Shown in pieces: positions 50,596-61,809 of a stretch of DNA of 64,000 nt. The DNA lies in contig JAVTVX010000010.1 in the NCBI GenBank assembly GCA_033439265.1, positions 12,570,001-12,634,000 on the forward strand, read 5' to 3'. This DNA is from Dillenia suffruticosa. Taxonomy: Eukaryota > Streptophyta > Magnoliopsida > Dilleniales > Dilleniaceae. Both the position numbers and the translations under genes were made by a program. The notes under the pieces were generated by a model that ran no database searches, had not been told where the DNA came from, and saw nothing but the letters and a program-made list of their open reading frames with translations. Numbering within the stretch: the first letter of the stretch is position 1; the number at the start of each line of letters is the position of its first letter.

Positions 50596-53500
50596 ATGGC
50601 GACGATCAAGTTTGTTAAAGCCCGACAGATCTTCGACAGTCGTGGAAACCCTACCGTCGAAGTCAGTCTCTCTCTTCGTGTGGTTTTTTGATGTATTCTG
50701 TAGATACGTCTCTTAGGATGTAGCGATCTCACATTCTTTTGAGGGAGAGATGATTAATGAGTGCGTTGGTTTATTTTCAGGTTGATATTACTTTGTCGGA
50801 TGGAACTGTAGCTAGGGCTGCTGTTCCTAGCGGTGCTTCTACAGGTAAATAAAAATAGTTGTTGTTCCTAATTTCTTCTGGAATAAGAAATGGGCTAGTC
50901 CGATTTTGTTGATCGTTTGTTTGTTTGTGTGTGTATAAATCTACTCAGGTGTCTATGAGGCTTTAGAATTGAGAGATGGAGGGAAAGACTACCTTGGCAA
51001 GGGAGTCCTCAAGGTATTAATGATACTTACTACACTTTTTGGCCTTTATTGAAACGAGAAATTCCGGGCATCCTCAAGTCTTGGTTGAGTCCCTTTCTGG
51101 TGATTCTCAGTTGTGGATAGTGAAACGAGAGGATTGCGTACATCAGGGTTTTGTGTTCTCAATTTTCTCCTACGACGTGAGGATTTCATGTCGTGGGTTC
51201 TTCACTACGTGGGTGTTTGTAGACCTCATTTCTGCCCTTGAAGCTAAAACTTCTTTTAAGTCGCACTCGAAATAACCATTGTTTTGATTTCCTTTAAGCA
51301 CGGGATTGCTTCAGAAAATTTCTTAAGAATTTAAGAGGGGTTTCTTTTTATTTTTGTCAACATTTTAGAGTGAAAAAAGGAATTATCAGAATATTCATAT
51401 GTGGGGGTTGGAGTTTTTGGCATCATGTTAGTTTGATTATTTCTCGTGCATTTGCATAGAACCAGTTCTTATCTGTTTAATATTAGCATTTTGGTGGTTT
51501 ATAATTGGCCGTGATACTGTTTGTGCAGGCTGTGGATAATGTGAACTCTATCATTGCACCGGCCTTGATTGGAAAGGTATTCTGCATAACTGAGTTTATT
51601 CCACCTCGTCCAATTCTTAAGAGGAGTATGGTTATTGTTTTAATTAATTGATGCTATTCATATAAACAGGACCCAAGAGAGCAGACCAACATTGACAACT
51701 ACATGGTTCAACAGCTCGATGGAACGGTAAATGAATGGGGCTGGTGCAAGCAAAAGGTACTACATGTTCTCGGGTTATGATGATTTGTTTGCGTGTGTTG
51801 TTGTGACTTTTTGTTAATTTGAGTTTTACTGATCGTCCTTTGTCAGCTTGGAGCAAATGCTATATTGGCAGTGTCTCTGGCTGTTTGCAAAGCAGGAGCT
51901 ATGGTGAAGAAAATCCCTCTTTACAAGGTATCCTGGTGGCTATCTAGCTGCATATTTGTCATTTTCATGCCGCAACATTCTCTGTGTCTGACATGGTTTT
52001 GCTTTTATGGTGTTGATGTCCCCAGCACATTGCTGAACTGGCTGGAAACAAGAATTTGGTGCTTCCTGTACCTGCATTTAATGTCATCAATGGAGGTTCT
52101 CATGCAGGCAATAAATTGGCAATGCAGGTATTTCTTACCATAAAATAAAATTCAGCCATGTTGATATATTTTAATGGCTTAGATTCTTAAAGCACCACTT
52201 GTCATAGGAATTCATGATTCTCCCAGTCGGTGCTTCTTCTTTCAAGGAAGCCATGAAGATGGGTGTAGAAGTTTATCATAATTTGAAGGTAGCTATTGTT
52301 TTTGCTTTACCCTGATTATTATGTTATGATATTAGTGGATTGGAGGTCTAAACTTTCTTAATTTCTCCATTATCCAGGCTGTAATTAAGAAAAAGTATGG
52401 TCAAGATGCCATCAATGTTGGTGATGAAGGTGGCTTTGCCCCTAATATTCAGGTCCTTATCTTCTCTTTCTTCCATTTAGGTTTCTTGGTTGTATGCTGT
52501 TTTGACTCTTCTATACGGTAGTAGTATATTAGCTCTACTAATCCTATGGACAGGAATTAGTTTCAGCATGTCATTTTAATGGAACCTATTTTGAATTTTT
52601 TTTCCCTGGATCAGTATCTTATTTTTCATCAAAGTTTGCTTTTAAGACTTTTTTGTGACATAAATAGTATCCGGCCACCATGTTCTCTTTGATTTCTTTA
52701 TGGCATACTATCCATGGCTGACTGGATTCTCATGCATCACATGTGATAGGAAAACAAAGAAGGTCTTGAACTGCTGAAGACAGCTATATCAAAAGCAGGA
52801 TATACTGGGAAAGTGTGTTTCTTTCGCTCTAAGCTGCTATATTGTATTATTCTGGATACCTTTCTGACTTTATGCGTCTCATTCTAATATTTCATTGCAC
52901 CTTCCTGTTTGTGCAGGTTGTTATTGGAATGGATGTGGCTGCATCTGAGTTCTACAATGGTGATGATAAGACGTATGACCTGAACTTTAAGGAAGAGGTA
53001 GTTATCATTGAATAAGCTTTGTCATGCTCTGAAATTTTGTGGTTCTGACATGTATTTTTTTTTTTTTTAACTGCTGATCTTTCTGGTGTTACCTCTTTCT
53101 CTTTGATGGTGTTAATATGCCCTGGCCCAGCCATTCCAAGGCACCTTTGGGCCAAGTGGTGATTGCCAAAGTAAAATCTTAAAGAGTGGATTTGTTAGAG
53201 GATTGATGTATGTTAAATATCTTAAGACTGGAGTCAGTTTCCAGCATGGCATGGGGCTTAATTAAATGATCTCTTCATTCTGAAATTAGCAAGCTGAGTG
53301 GTGTCTTCTACATGCAGAACAATGATGGATCACAAAAAATATCCGGAGATGCCTTGATAAACATTTACAAGTCATTTGTAAATGAGTACCCCATTGTTTC
53401 CATCGAGGACCCTTTTGATCAGGATGACTGGGAGCACTATAAGAAGCTGACAGCTGAAATTGGTCAGCAAGTACAGATAGTTGGTGACGATCTTCTTGTC

Positions 53501-54452
53501 ACAAATCCCAAGGTATCTTTCATTTATTTTGCGTGTTACAAATCCTAACGGTACATTAGAAGCGATCTTTATTTGACCACCCAATCTGTATGGCTTTGTG
53601 CAGCGCGTGGACAAAGCAATCAAGGAGAAAGCATGCAATGCCCTACTTTTGAAGGTTATCTTCCCGCTTCTTTTTCCTTTGAAGGATCCATAGCGTTGTC
53701 TTTTTAGCTCCTTTTCTTGTTAAATGGCTCAAATATTCTCACTGTCTGCAAAAATACTTACTGTTGCTTAGGTAAACCAAATTGGTTCTGTTACTGAAAG
53801 CATTGAAGCAGTTAAAATGTCCAAGCATGCTGGTTGGGGCGTCATGGCCAGTCACAGAAGGTACAGTATCCATTATGTCGTGTCCTCTCTTGTGCGGTTA
53901 AATTACATTAGGCACTTTTTCCCTATCCTTCCACTTTTGCTTGTTGCAGTGGTGAAACTGAGGATACTTTCATTGCTGACCTTTCTGTTGGTTTGGCAAC
54001 GGTAAGTTGCTCTTTTGAAGTTCTTACATTAATTCATCTTATTCCTTGAAATTTTTACCCTAATGTTTCTGTTCATTCCATGTCTGTGTTGAAGTGCGAC
54101 CTCAAACTATTTGTTATGGTTGTCCTCTCACAACCAATCTCAGCAATCTATCCCACCCCCATCCTGGTTGCCTTGTTAAACTATCCTTTATTGAAATGAA
54201 AATTTTAGGTTTGTAGTCAAAGAAGTATGTCTTGACGCTCATGATTATAAAATGATTATTTAGACTTATTCAATGGGAATTTTGAAAGCACAGGGCCAGA
54301 TAAAGACCGGTGCTCCTTGCAGATCTGAGAGACTTGCTAAATACAACCAGGTAATTTTTTGTCCTCCAGCTTCTGGTGCAGCTTAATAGGTGCATTCTGA
54401 AATGGTCTTTTCACAGATGGCTACTGAAGTTAATTTGTTGACATACACACGT

Positions 54453-54530
<78 letters not shown>

Positions 54531-54787
54531 GAATAGATGGGCAAATATGACTCTTCCCTTTTGTCTTTAGCAGGCTTAAGCTGCAACTTAATATTAGTTA
54601 GTCAAAAATTAATTTTATTGTTATCTCCATGTGGCCATTGTTGTTCCTTGGTTATATCCACTCTGCAACTTAATTCCAGGCCTATTTTCATCTTTCTTTT
54701 CTGCAGCTTCTTAGGATAGAGGAAGAATTGGGAACTGCAGCCGTATATGCAGGAGCAAAATTCCGGGCACCAGTGGAGCCATACTAG
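50596..54787 (+). CDS. ENO2: Enolase (2-phosphoglycerate hydratase), cytosolic ENO2/LOS2 type
   Basis: Converts 2-phosphoglycerate to phosphoenolpyruvate in glycolysis with two Mg2+. Seventeen exons: 50596-50661, 50781-50844, 50949-51013, 51529-51576, 51670-51756, 51847-51927, 52026-52127, 52208-52288, 52378-52452, 52750-52812, 52917-52997, 53318-53512, 53604-53654, 53772-53860, 53950-54001, 54294-54350 and 54707-54787, totalling 1338 nt or 445 residues. Active-site elements are all present: mobile loop PSGASTG (38-44), His163 in [14 protein letters not shown], Mg ligands Asp250 (GMDVAASEF), Glu301 ([10 protein letters not shown]) and Asp328 ([10 protein letters not shown]), catalytic Lys353 (LLLKVNQIG), His381 (SHRSGETEDT) and Lys404. 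The plant-type insert EWGWC follows the mobile region. There is no transit peptide, hence cytosolic. Met93 (NYMVQQLDG) lies at the position of the alternative start that gives MBP-1 in Arabidopsis. The final intron but one has a long CA repeat. Confidence 0.97.
54454..54528. repeat. (CA)n microsatellite in an enolase intron
   Basis: A perfect CA tract of about 37 units in the intron between exons 16 and 17 of the enolase gene. It should be highly variable in length. Confidence 0.97.
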
Positions 54788-55528
54788 ACTCTGATGTGAT
54801 GCCGGATATCCCTAAGGAGCTTCATAGGTTTATGCTTTTATTTGAAGCGTTATGTATTTTTGGAAATGAAAAAATATGAGCGGCAGCTATTGAGAGGCCT
54901 GGAACTTTTGTAGATAGGTAAATTCAAAATATGGAAGCTAGAGGGGTGTATGCTTGAACACGTTCCCCTAGTGGTGGTTGTCAAACTGAGTCTTCTAAAG
55001 TATATGTTGGTGTGGATCTTTGTTTCGTTTGTCAAGTTATTTGAGCTTCTTTTGGTGCACCTAGAGTAGTCGCGGTAAGAAGCAATACTCTCAGTCAACA
55101 ATTTCTTTCCAAGGTCTTAGACAGCAAAGATTGCAGAAGGAACATTATCTCACAATATTACATAAATTTTTAGTAACTTAAAAAAAAATTACTGGCAGAG
55201 GACAACACTACAGCATTACCGCACCTGGTTATAATCACTTTAATCCGTCCCGTGGCTATGGGTACAATGGCCGTGGGTGTGAGTATGATGATGGGGTATT
55301 AGAATATTTTAGTTAAAATTTTGATTTTGAAACTTGGGATAAAAAAAGCAATCAACATTTTGAGTTTTAAATTTTGAGAATGAGAATCTTGGAATTAAAA
55401 AAGTAATCAATATTTTGAATTTAAATCTTGTGAGGGAAAAGGTAAGGTAGTTTTTAAATTGGGCTTCAGAGTTATTATCAATCAAGTTTTTGGAGAATGT
55501 AGTCAACTAAACGAAAGTAATAATCAAT
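54788..55528. other. Enolase 3'UTR and spacer
   Basis: The first 300 bases or so are the likely enolase 3'UTR. From 55300 to 55530 there are three diverged copies of a 45-60 base unit containing attttgaattt / ttgagaatgagaatcttgg. No gene is seen. Confidence 0.4.
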
Positions 55529-55614
55529 TTAATCTTCGTTGCAAACGATGTAATGGTACGCGTATGCGGTCACAACCATAAATGCAACCAAACCCGTGGC
55601 CAACTAGTACAAAT

Positions 55615-57682
55615 TGTCATGACCCAGAAGCGAGGAAAGAAGAAAGAGGCTTACTAAGCGGCCATGCTTTGAGAAACATGAAAAAACAGAGCACGAAGCA
55701 GAGCCCGTGAACTGTCAATTTCATGCATCTTAAAGGATGGATCGATTATAAAAGAAATATGGTAAAGAGTTATAGAATGAAATAAGGGTTGAGGATCAAC
55801 ACTTGTGAGATAAATATATTCGTCTCTTAATTAGATCAGGAGTTTGATTCCTCTAGACACGAAAAAAATAATATTAGGAGACTTGTTCCAAAATGAGCTC
55901 TGCAACGATCGATCTAAATTATTCCGGATATTGAATGGTGATCAAATCAAGATACAAAAAAAAAGGGTCGAGGGAGAAAGGAAAAATAGTTATACAAAGA
56001 GAGAGAAAGTAGGGTTTGAAACAGAGGAAAACAGAACAAATTCATCCAAATTCTTTATTCTTTTTTATCAAAATTGATACATCATTTATACATTACTCTA
56101 ACTAATGACCTAACAATCTAATAGGTTTAACCAATTCTAGTTATAATCCAACTATCTATAATATATGTATCGACGGTTGGTAGTTGAATGGGAGTTAGCC
56201 GTTTACATTTGAACTCTTTCCTATTATAATATCCTCTCTCTTTTTTACATCCTTGTCTTCAAGGATTAAAAAAAAATGAAAAAGAAAAGAGAAACAAAAC
56301 CAGAGAATTAAACTTCCTAAGCTACCTTGACAAGAACAGCATATGCAGGTCCGAAAACAGAGTGTGAAATAGCCGAAATTTTGCATTTCAGAGAATTTTT
56401 GTTTTTTTGTTTTTGTCTTTTTCTTCTTCTTCTTCTTATATTTCATATTCTTCTTTTTCATCTTCTTATCTTCCGATTCTTCTTCAACCAACTTCTTAAG
56501 TTCCCCCATAGTTTCTTCTATTGGTACCACCTGATGCCAATAGTACAGATCCATATAATTCACATCAAGACGCTTCAGGTTAGTATGACAATAAGTACGA
56601 ACATTTTTTGAACTACTCTTCACTATCATACCGGTAGGCCCTATTCTTGCAATACCAAACGTTGTGACTAACTGGATTTGGTCTTTGGGCAATTGATTTA
56701 TGGTCTTTCCAACCAGGATTCATTAGCATGTGATCAATAGACGTCAGCTTTATCAAAGAATATAATCCCATTATTGAAAACATGTTCCAATTCGCTCAAA
56801 CTTTTCATCTCTTGAACAGAACTTGGAATCTCGTTGGACCCTTGTTGGTTTCTCAACCTTGAGACAATCCAACTTCATCTTTCCACCGTCTTCACATTCT
56901 TTATCAATAGAGATAGCCAAGATGCAATCTTTACCGTAAGGTTTAGGTCCATCATTGACAGATCCAGAAATTCTTGATGGGGATTTATCAAAATCTCACT
57001 CAAAACTACTATTAGATTTTTTTTCAATTTCTTGCTCCTTTTCTATCAAGATTTTGTTCTCATCGATACCAAACATTTTTAATAGAATATTAAATTTTTC
57101 ATCAATGTGTAGCATGATAGTGTTCATTCTTTTATCATGCTTCTCCATTTCTTTCTTCCATTCTTGGCTGCAAATCTCTAGTTCTTTTTCATATTTCTCA
57201 AGCCAATAATTTTTCACCATTGATGATGTGTGATGTCGAGGAACAACTACTCTGATACCAATTTATAATGACCTAGCAGTGAGGAAAGAAGAAAGAGGCT
57301 TGCTTAGCAGCCTTGCTTGAGAAACATGAAAAAACGGAGCATGAAACCAGCAAGTGGGGCACGTGAGCTGTTAAGTTTATGCACGTTAATGGGTAGATTG
57401 ATGATAAAGAAAATGTTGTAAAGGGTTGTAGATTGAAAGAAGGGTTGAGGGAGAAGGGAAAGAGAGAGTTAAAGAGAGAGAAAAGAAAAGAGAGAGTGGG
57501 GTTTAGAGAGAGGGAGAAGAAACAAGGGAGAGACGAGCAAATTCATCTAAATTCCTTATTCATCCTTATCAGAATTGGAACATCATTAACCAACTCTGGA
57601 TATAATCCAACTAACTACAAGAGTTAGTAGTTGGTTGTGAGCTAGCCATTTGCATTTGAAATTCCTTCTTCACACGGTTACA
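55615..57682 (-). mobile_element. Non-autonomous LTR retrotransposon carrying an aldo-keto reductase fragment (fossil)
   Basis: Element of about 2.07 kb read on the minus strand. The 5' LTR is 57264-57682 and the 3' LTR is 55615-56231, the latter lengthened by a nested SINE. Outer ends are TG...CA with a 5-base target duplication CAAAT at 55610-55614 and 57683-57687. A primer-binding site TGGTATCAGAG follows the 5' LTR (57250-57260), and a purine-rich tract (about 56232-56246) precedes the 3' LTR. The inside has a Lys/Glu-rich gag-like coiled-coil stretch (57000-57220) and, at about 56490-56830, a degenerate piece of an aldo-keto reductase (MGELKKLVEE, LKRLDVNYMDLYYWH, IFFDKADVY). No protease, integrase or reverse transcriptase is seen. 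The LTRs are clearly diverged, so the insertion is old and the element is broken. Confidence 0.8.
55794..55964 (+). mobile_element. SINE nested in the 3' LTR
   Basis: About 171 bases absent from the other LTR, flanked by gggttgag (55786-55793) and gggtcgag (55965-55972), a target duplication with one mismatch. The insert ends in a run of A. It includes a Pol III B-box-like gtttgattcct at about 55851, as in tRNA-derived SINEs. Confidence 0.75.
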
Positions 57683-58243
57683 CAAATTTGCTTTAATTGC
57701 GAGCCACTTCCTCCCATCTGGCCTCGGCGCACCCACCTTGCTCGAACCAGGGGCTCTAAAAGTCACAATTTCTCTCGTAACCGTTTGGTGCTGAATCCCG
57801 TTCAGGCCTGACTCTTACATAGTCCGAAAATATCTTACAATTGTGTTTGTGAAGGTAAGGGCGTCAATCATACTGACGAGTGGCGAAATTGCAGAGGGAT
57901 ACTTCGGAAAAATAATATTATAAGAATGACAAAAAATATTGACACAAATAGAGACAACATCCAATTCATGTACAAAAGATACATGACTCATTGTCCAAAC
58001 CTGATTGAGATTTGGTTTAGAAAACTAGATTATTCTCCTGGCTTCATAGGTTAATGCTTAGAGTGACTTAATTGAAAAGGGAAAAAATAAAAAGAAAAAA
58101 AATTTAGTATCGGATACTGATGATATAAATTTTATTTAGATGTCTGGTTATCTGACCAAGGCTTCTAACTATTCATTGACATCTTTCATTCAGATCATGT
58201 ATGCCATAATTTGTTACAGTACACCGTATTGCATTCTACAATG

Positions 58244-58480
58244 TCAAGGACAAAGAATAGAATGGCAAGCATGAAGAATGGTCACGGTGAAAGCAACCAA
58301 GGCTAAGGACACAACACCAATATAAAGTCTACATTTGAACCATTTGACTTGGTCTGGCCTGAGAACTACACTGCCACTATCTCCTTTAACCATCTCCACA
58401 TCGCCTACCGGCTCATGCGAGGAACAGGCTACAATCTCTCTTGCTTTCATTCTTTGATCAATTCGATCCAAATCCAAGAC
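58244..58480 (-). pseudogene. Membrane-protein family member C, 3' half only
   Basis: On the minus strand this encodes LDLDRIDQRMKAREIVACSS, a loop, then VLRPDQVKWFKCRLYIGVVS and ALVAFTVTILHACHSILCP, the family C-terminal half with its stop. The 5' half, which should lie to the right, is missing: sequence changes at about 58480 to the start of duplicated block 2. The remaining part is open and well kept, so truncation is probably recent. Confidence 0.75.
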
Positions 58481-60956
58481 GTTGCTTGACAGCCTGAAGA
58501 AAATGACTTGGCTTCATTAATCCGTCGAACGACGTCGTTTCAGTTTGGAGAACAGTTATTTCAAGTTCTGATAACCCCAAATTCAAATTCATCTGTTCAA
58601 ATATTTCACCCGCATTTTTTTTTTTTTTTTTTTTTTTTTGTTATACCTCAAACTCAAGACAAAGAATGATACTGATTGACATATTCCACCCACTTCTAAA
58701 GAAAAAGTGCACGGAGAATAACAATATTTTTTTTTGGTAGGTAGAGAGAATAACAATATTAGTACCACATATTGTTATTCTTCATATTTTCAACTCTTAC
58801 CTAATTAGTTACTTAGGGAATAATCATCCTTAGTTTTCGAGAATTAGACAATTTCTAAAGTCTTAATTATTAATTTTAAAATGATACATGAGACAAGTCA
58901 AATAATTGTTAATTTATAATTTAAATTCATATATATTAGAATTAATTTTTAATATAAAAATGGTGTTTTGACAACTATTTTGGACTTGATACCTCTCCCG
59001 AGCAAGGAATTGACGCCCATTTGCAGAACCAATACAATTATCTTGAGTTAAACGCCTGCGTTGGTTGGCTGCTTCATTCAATCATCAAATACAACTTTTT
59101 CTCACGACCCCAAAAAGGAAAAATATACAAATGTTTCAAGGCGGTGAGAATGGCATCAATTTGAGGAATCCATGACATGAATACCTACAAGAATGATTTC
59201 ATTTCACTATCACGAAGGCTGCAAATCAAATTTTATTTTATTTATTTTTTTGTTATAGGAGATTTGAATCTGGATCTCAGATTGAAAAAGCGAAATGATC
59301 AGGATCAAATCAACTTTTATTATTATCATGGAAATTCAAATAATTTCCCCCACAAAAGAAAAGACCGACCCATGAGTAGAATACAAACATGATATAAAAT
59401 GTTAATACCACCCAAAAACATAACAAACAACTTATTCAACGCCAAGCCAAATACGATGATATAATACTGCAGTACGTAGGCGCATCGACACCAGGAACAG
59501 AAACAGCAACCCTGCATTTGGAAACAAAAGGAGCAGCAATATTTAAAAATGTTTTGAAATTATATAGCCACCTACGATGGGCGGTGGGCACGGCGAATTG
59601 TCCTAAAACTTTAATATATAAATATTTTTTTAAGAAATATAAATCTATATATTGTCTGCTTCATAAAAATTATAATGTATTCATTTTAAAATTATAACTT
59701 TCTGTGTGTTGTGGTTTTCATTTCTCCCAATATAAAACTTGATTTTTTGACTTTTTCGTGATATGATTTATTTCTAAATCTATTTGAATTTCTATACAAT
59801 TGTACATGTTGATGAAATGATCAAGCAACATGTAATCAACAACTTCAAATAATTTAAGGGTTATTGCGAATGCATAACATACACATGTTTATAATATATA
59901 TATATATATATTTTTTATACAGAGATTTAAATCTACAATCACTAGATTGAGGAGGGAATTGTGACCACTAGAAATATTTATATACCAACAAAGTCAAACA
60001 TCGAAAAAGACTAAGTTTTTAGACGGTGCATGTTTAATGACTATATAAAATACTAAAATTGCAGTAAATTTAACATATGTATAAATTTAAAATGATACTT
60101 CTATATTAAGTATTTAACGTATGAAATAAGGTGGATTAAAGGTTTTAGACCATAAATACGAAGGAATTGAAAAAAAGAAAATGGAGGAAGCCAACCTATA
60201 GAATTTTTAGTTTTTTTTTGGGAAAAAATAGCATAAAAATCATTCTCACCACAAATGAAGCTGACCTGAACCAACATGTCAAAGCAACCACAGAGACAGA
60301 ATTGCTATCGTGGCCTTACGTTTTCATACATGACATGGTTATACAATTGTTTATAGATAACTTAAATTTTTATTTATGTAATAATCAACATGAAAATATC
60401 ATACTAAATTTGAAAATATTAGTGAATAGAATAGGTACTAAGCAAAATCATGTTACACAAAATTATTATGGTATTACAAATACCATGTCTGATAATTAGT
60501 AGCAGTCTTGAAAAATTATCAATACTCCAACAATATATTGATGAACTATGTGCAAACAAATTAAGAGATCAATTTGTATATATTAGGTTATTTTATCATA
60601 TTTTCAAAACATATTTTTAAAATTTGTGTTTTATACATGGACTTATCATCGTGAATACTGACAAAAATAGTGATCATAATGGTATAATTTAAAGCTAAAA
60701 CGTACCTCATATGGCCACTTAAAAGTTTTATTATATTTTAATATATATATCAAAATCAAATCAATAACGCTATATTCGATTATAATTAATATAGTATCAA
60801 AATCATATTTAAATATTTAACTAATATGATATCGGTGTCATATTAAAAGATCTCTAATATGATATCAGAGTCATATCCAAATTTCTTTTTCATGATATCT
60901 TTTTTTTTTTTTGGTACCTTATCCAAATTTCTTTCTCATGATATCTTTTTTTTTTT

Positions 60957-61142
60957 TTTGGTACCTTGGCTTGGCCACTACCCGGTATCTGGAGATTCGC
61001 CCCGATTAATCTGGATCTACCGTTGTAGGGCCCGACCAGGGGTAGGTCTCCCAACATTGTTTTATTCATGTCCAGAGGGAATCGAACTCCCAACTTGGTT
61101 AACGGATAAAAGTGTCCACCCATCTACGCCAACAAGTGTTGG
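60957..61142 (-). mobile_element. SINE (Au-like) with tandemly duplicated tail
   Basis: Read on the minus strand, the tRNA-like head has an A-box-like tggcgtagatggg and a B box gttcgattccc. The body includes gattaatcggggcg, similar to Au SINEs, and it ends ggtacc plus a run of A. A target duplication ttctttttcatgatatc lies at 61143-61159 and again at about 60883-60899. About 45 bases of flank plus tail are repeated in tandem (60876-60920, 60921-60967). It is absent from the same place in block 1 (about 44735). Confidence 0.8.
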
Positions 61143-61299
61143 TTCTTTTTCATGATATCATATATATATTTATATATTTTTTATCTAATATTAGAGTCAT
61201 ATTTAAATTTAACTTGTTGGATATATTGTAAACAATCTAAAATATCTTCGTACCTTTATTATAATCACCAAAGCAATCACCTCTGCAAAGCAGCTTGGA

Positions 61300-61809
61300 T
61301 CAGTCCTCATTGCAAAGATTCGAATGGCATGCATATAAGGTCACACCCGTGAACACCGCCACGGCTGCAGCCAAAACATACAAGTATACCTTGATTACGA
61401 ACCACTTGAAACCATCCGGCCTTGGCACAATCTGGTGGCTTGAATCATTCGGTACAACGGTCGAGCCATTTGTGGGAAAAGTGGTGATTTTTCTAAGAAT
61501 GGTCTCATGATCGATTCTGTTGAGGTCAAGCTGGTACCTGGACCTGTAATATGTAACGATTGTGTTTGCAAAGATGGGGACGTAGATGAAAATGATGAGG
61601 AGAGAAATTGTAAAAGGAATCCACGAGTGAGAGCAAGAAGATGTTGGAGATTTGTTGATGGTCAACAAAATTTGTGCTTGTAAAGTAAGGTATGATATGG
61701 TAATCGTTGTGGCCTTGACTTCCAGTCGGTTCACCCTTTCCTCTTGCCTCTGGTTGATTCTGCTTATTTCTTTCGAGACTTGCTTTAGCTGCTCCAAACT
61801 TCTATCCAT
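61300..61809 (-). CDS. Uncharacterised small membrane protein, second copy of member A
   Basis: A 169-residue partner of the gene at 44883-45392, with the same start, motif RYQLDLNRIDHE and C-terminus CNED. Changes are scattered (SRINQRQE for SGINQRHE; LTLQAQILLTINKSPTSSCS in the first hydrophobic segment and loop). They are largely conservative, the frame is intact, and the hydrophobic segments are kept, so it could still be functional. About 100 bases upstream are also well conserved between the two copies and may include the promoter. Confidence 0.72.
   Translation of the reverse strand: MDRSLEQLKQVSKEISRINQRQEERVNRLEVKATTITISYLTLQAQILLTINKSPTSSCSHSWIPFTISLLIIFIYVPIFANTIVTYYRSRYQLDLNRIDHETILRKITTFPTNGSTVVPNDSSHQIVPRPDGFKWFVIKVYLYVLAAAVAVFTGVTLYACHSNLCNED

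Larger units (their letters stand above)
55529..57905 (-). pseudogene. Membrane-protein family member D, split by an LTR element
   Basis: The right-hand part (57683 to about 57905) encodes on the minus strand relatives of the family core: FTNTIVRYF, a changed RID region, and RPDGRKWLAIKAN. The left-hand part (55529-55614) encodes the C-terminus (TGLVAFMVVTAYAY, ending CNED and stop). The two are separated by the LTR element at 55615-57682, with the 5-base CAAAT on both sides. The 5' end is not recognisable and there are other damages in the coding parts, so the copy is dead. Confidence 0.75.

Noticed and set aside
60890-61123. 77-codon open stretch on the minus strand
   Set aside because: It lies entirely within the SINE and its flanking tail.
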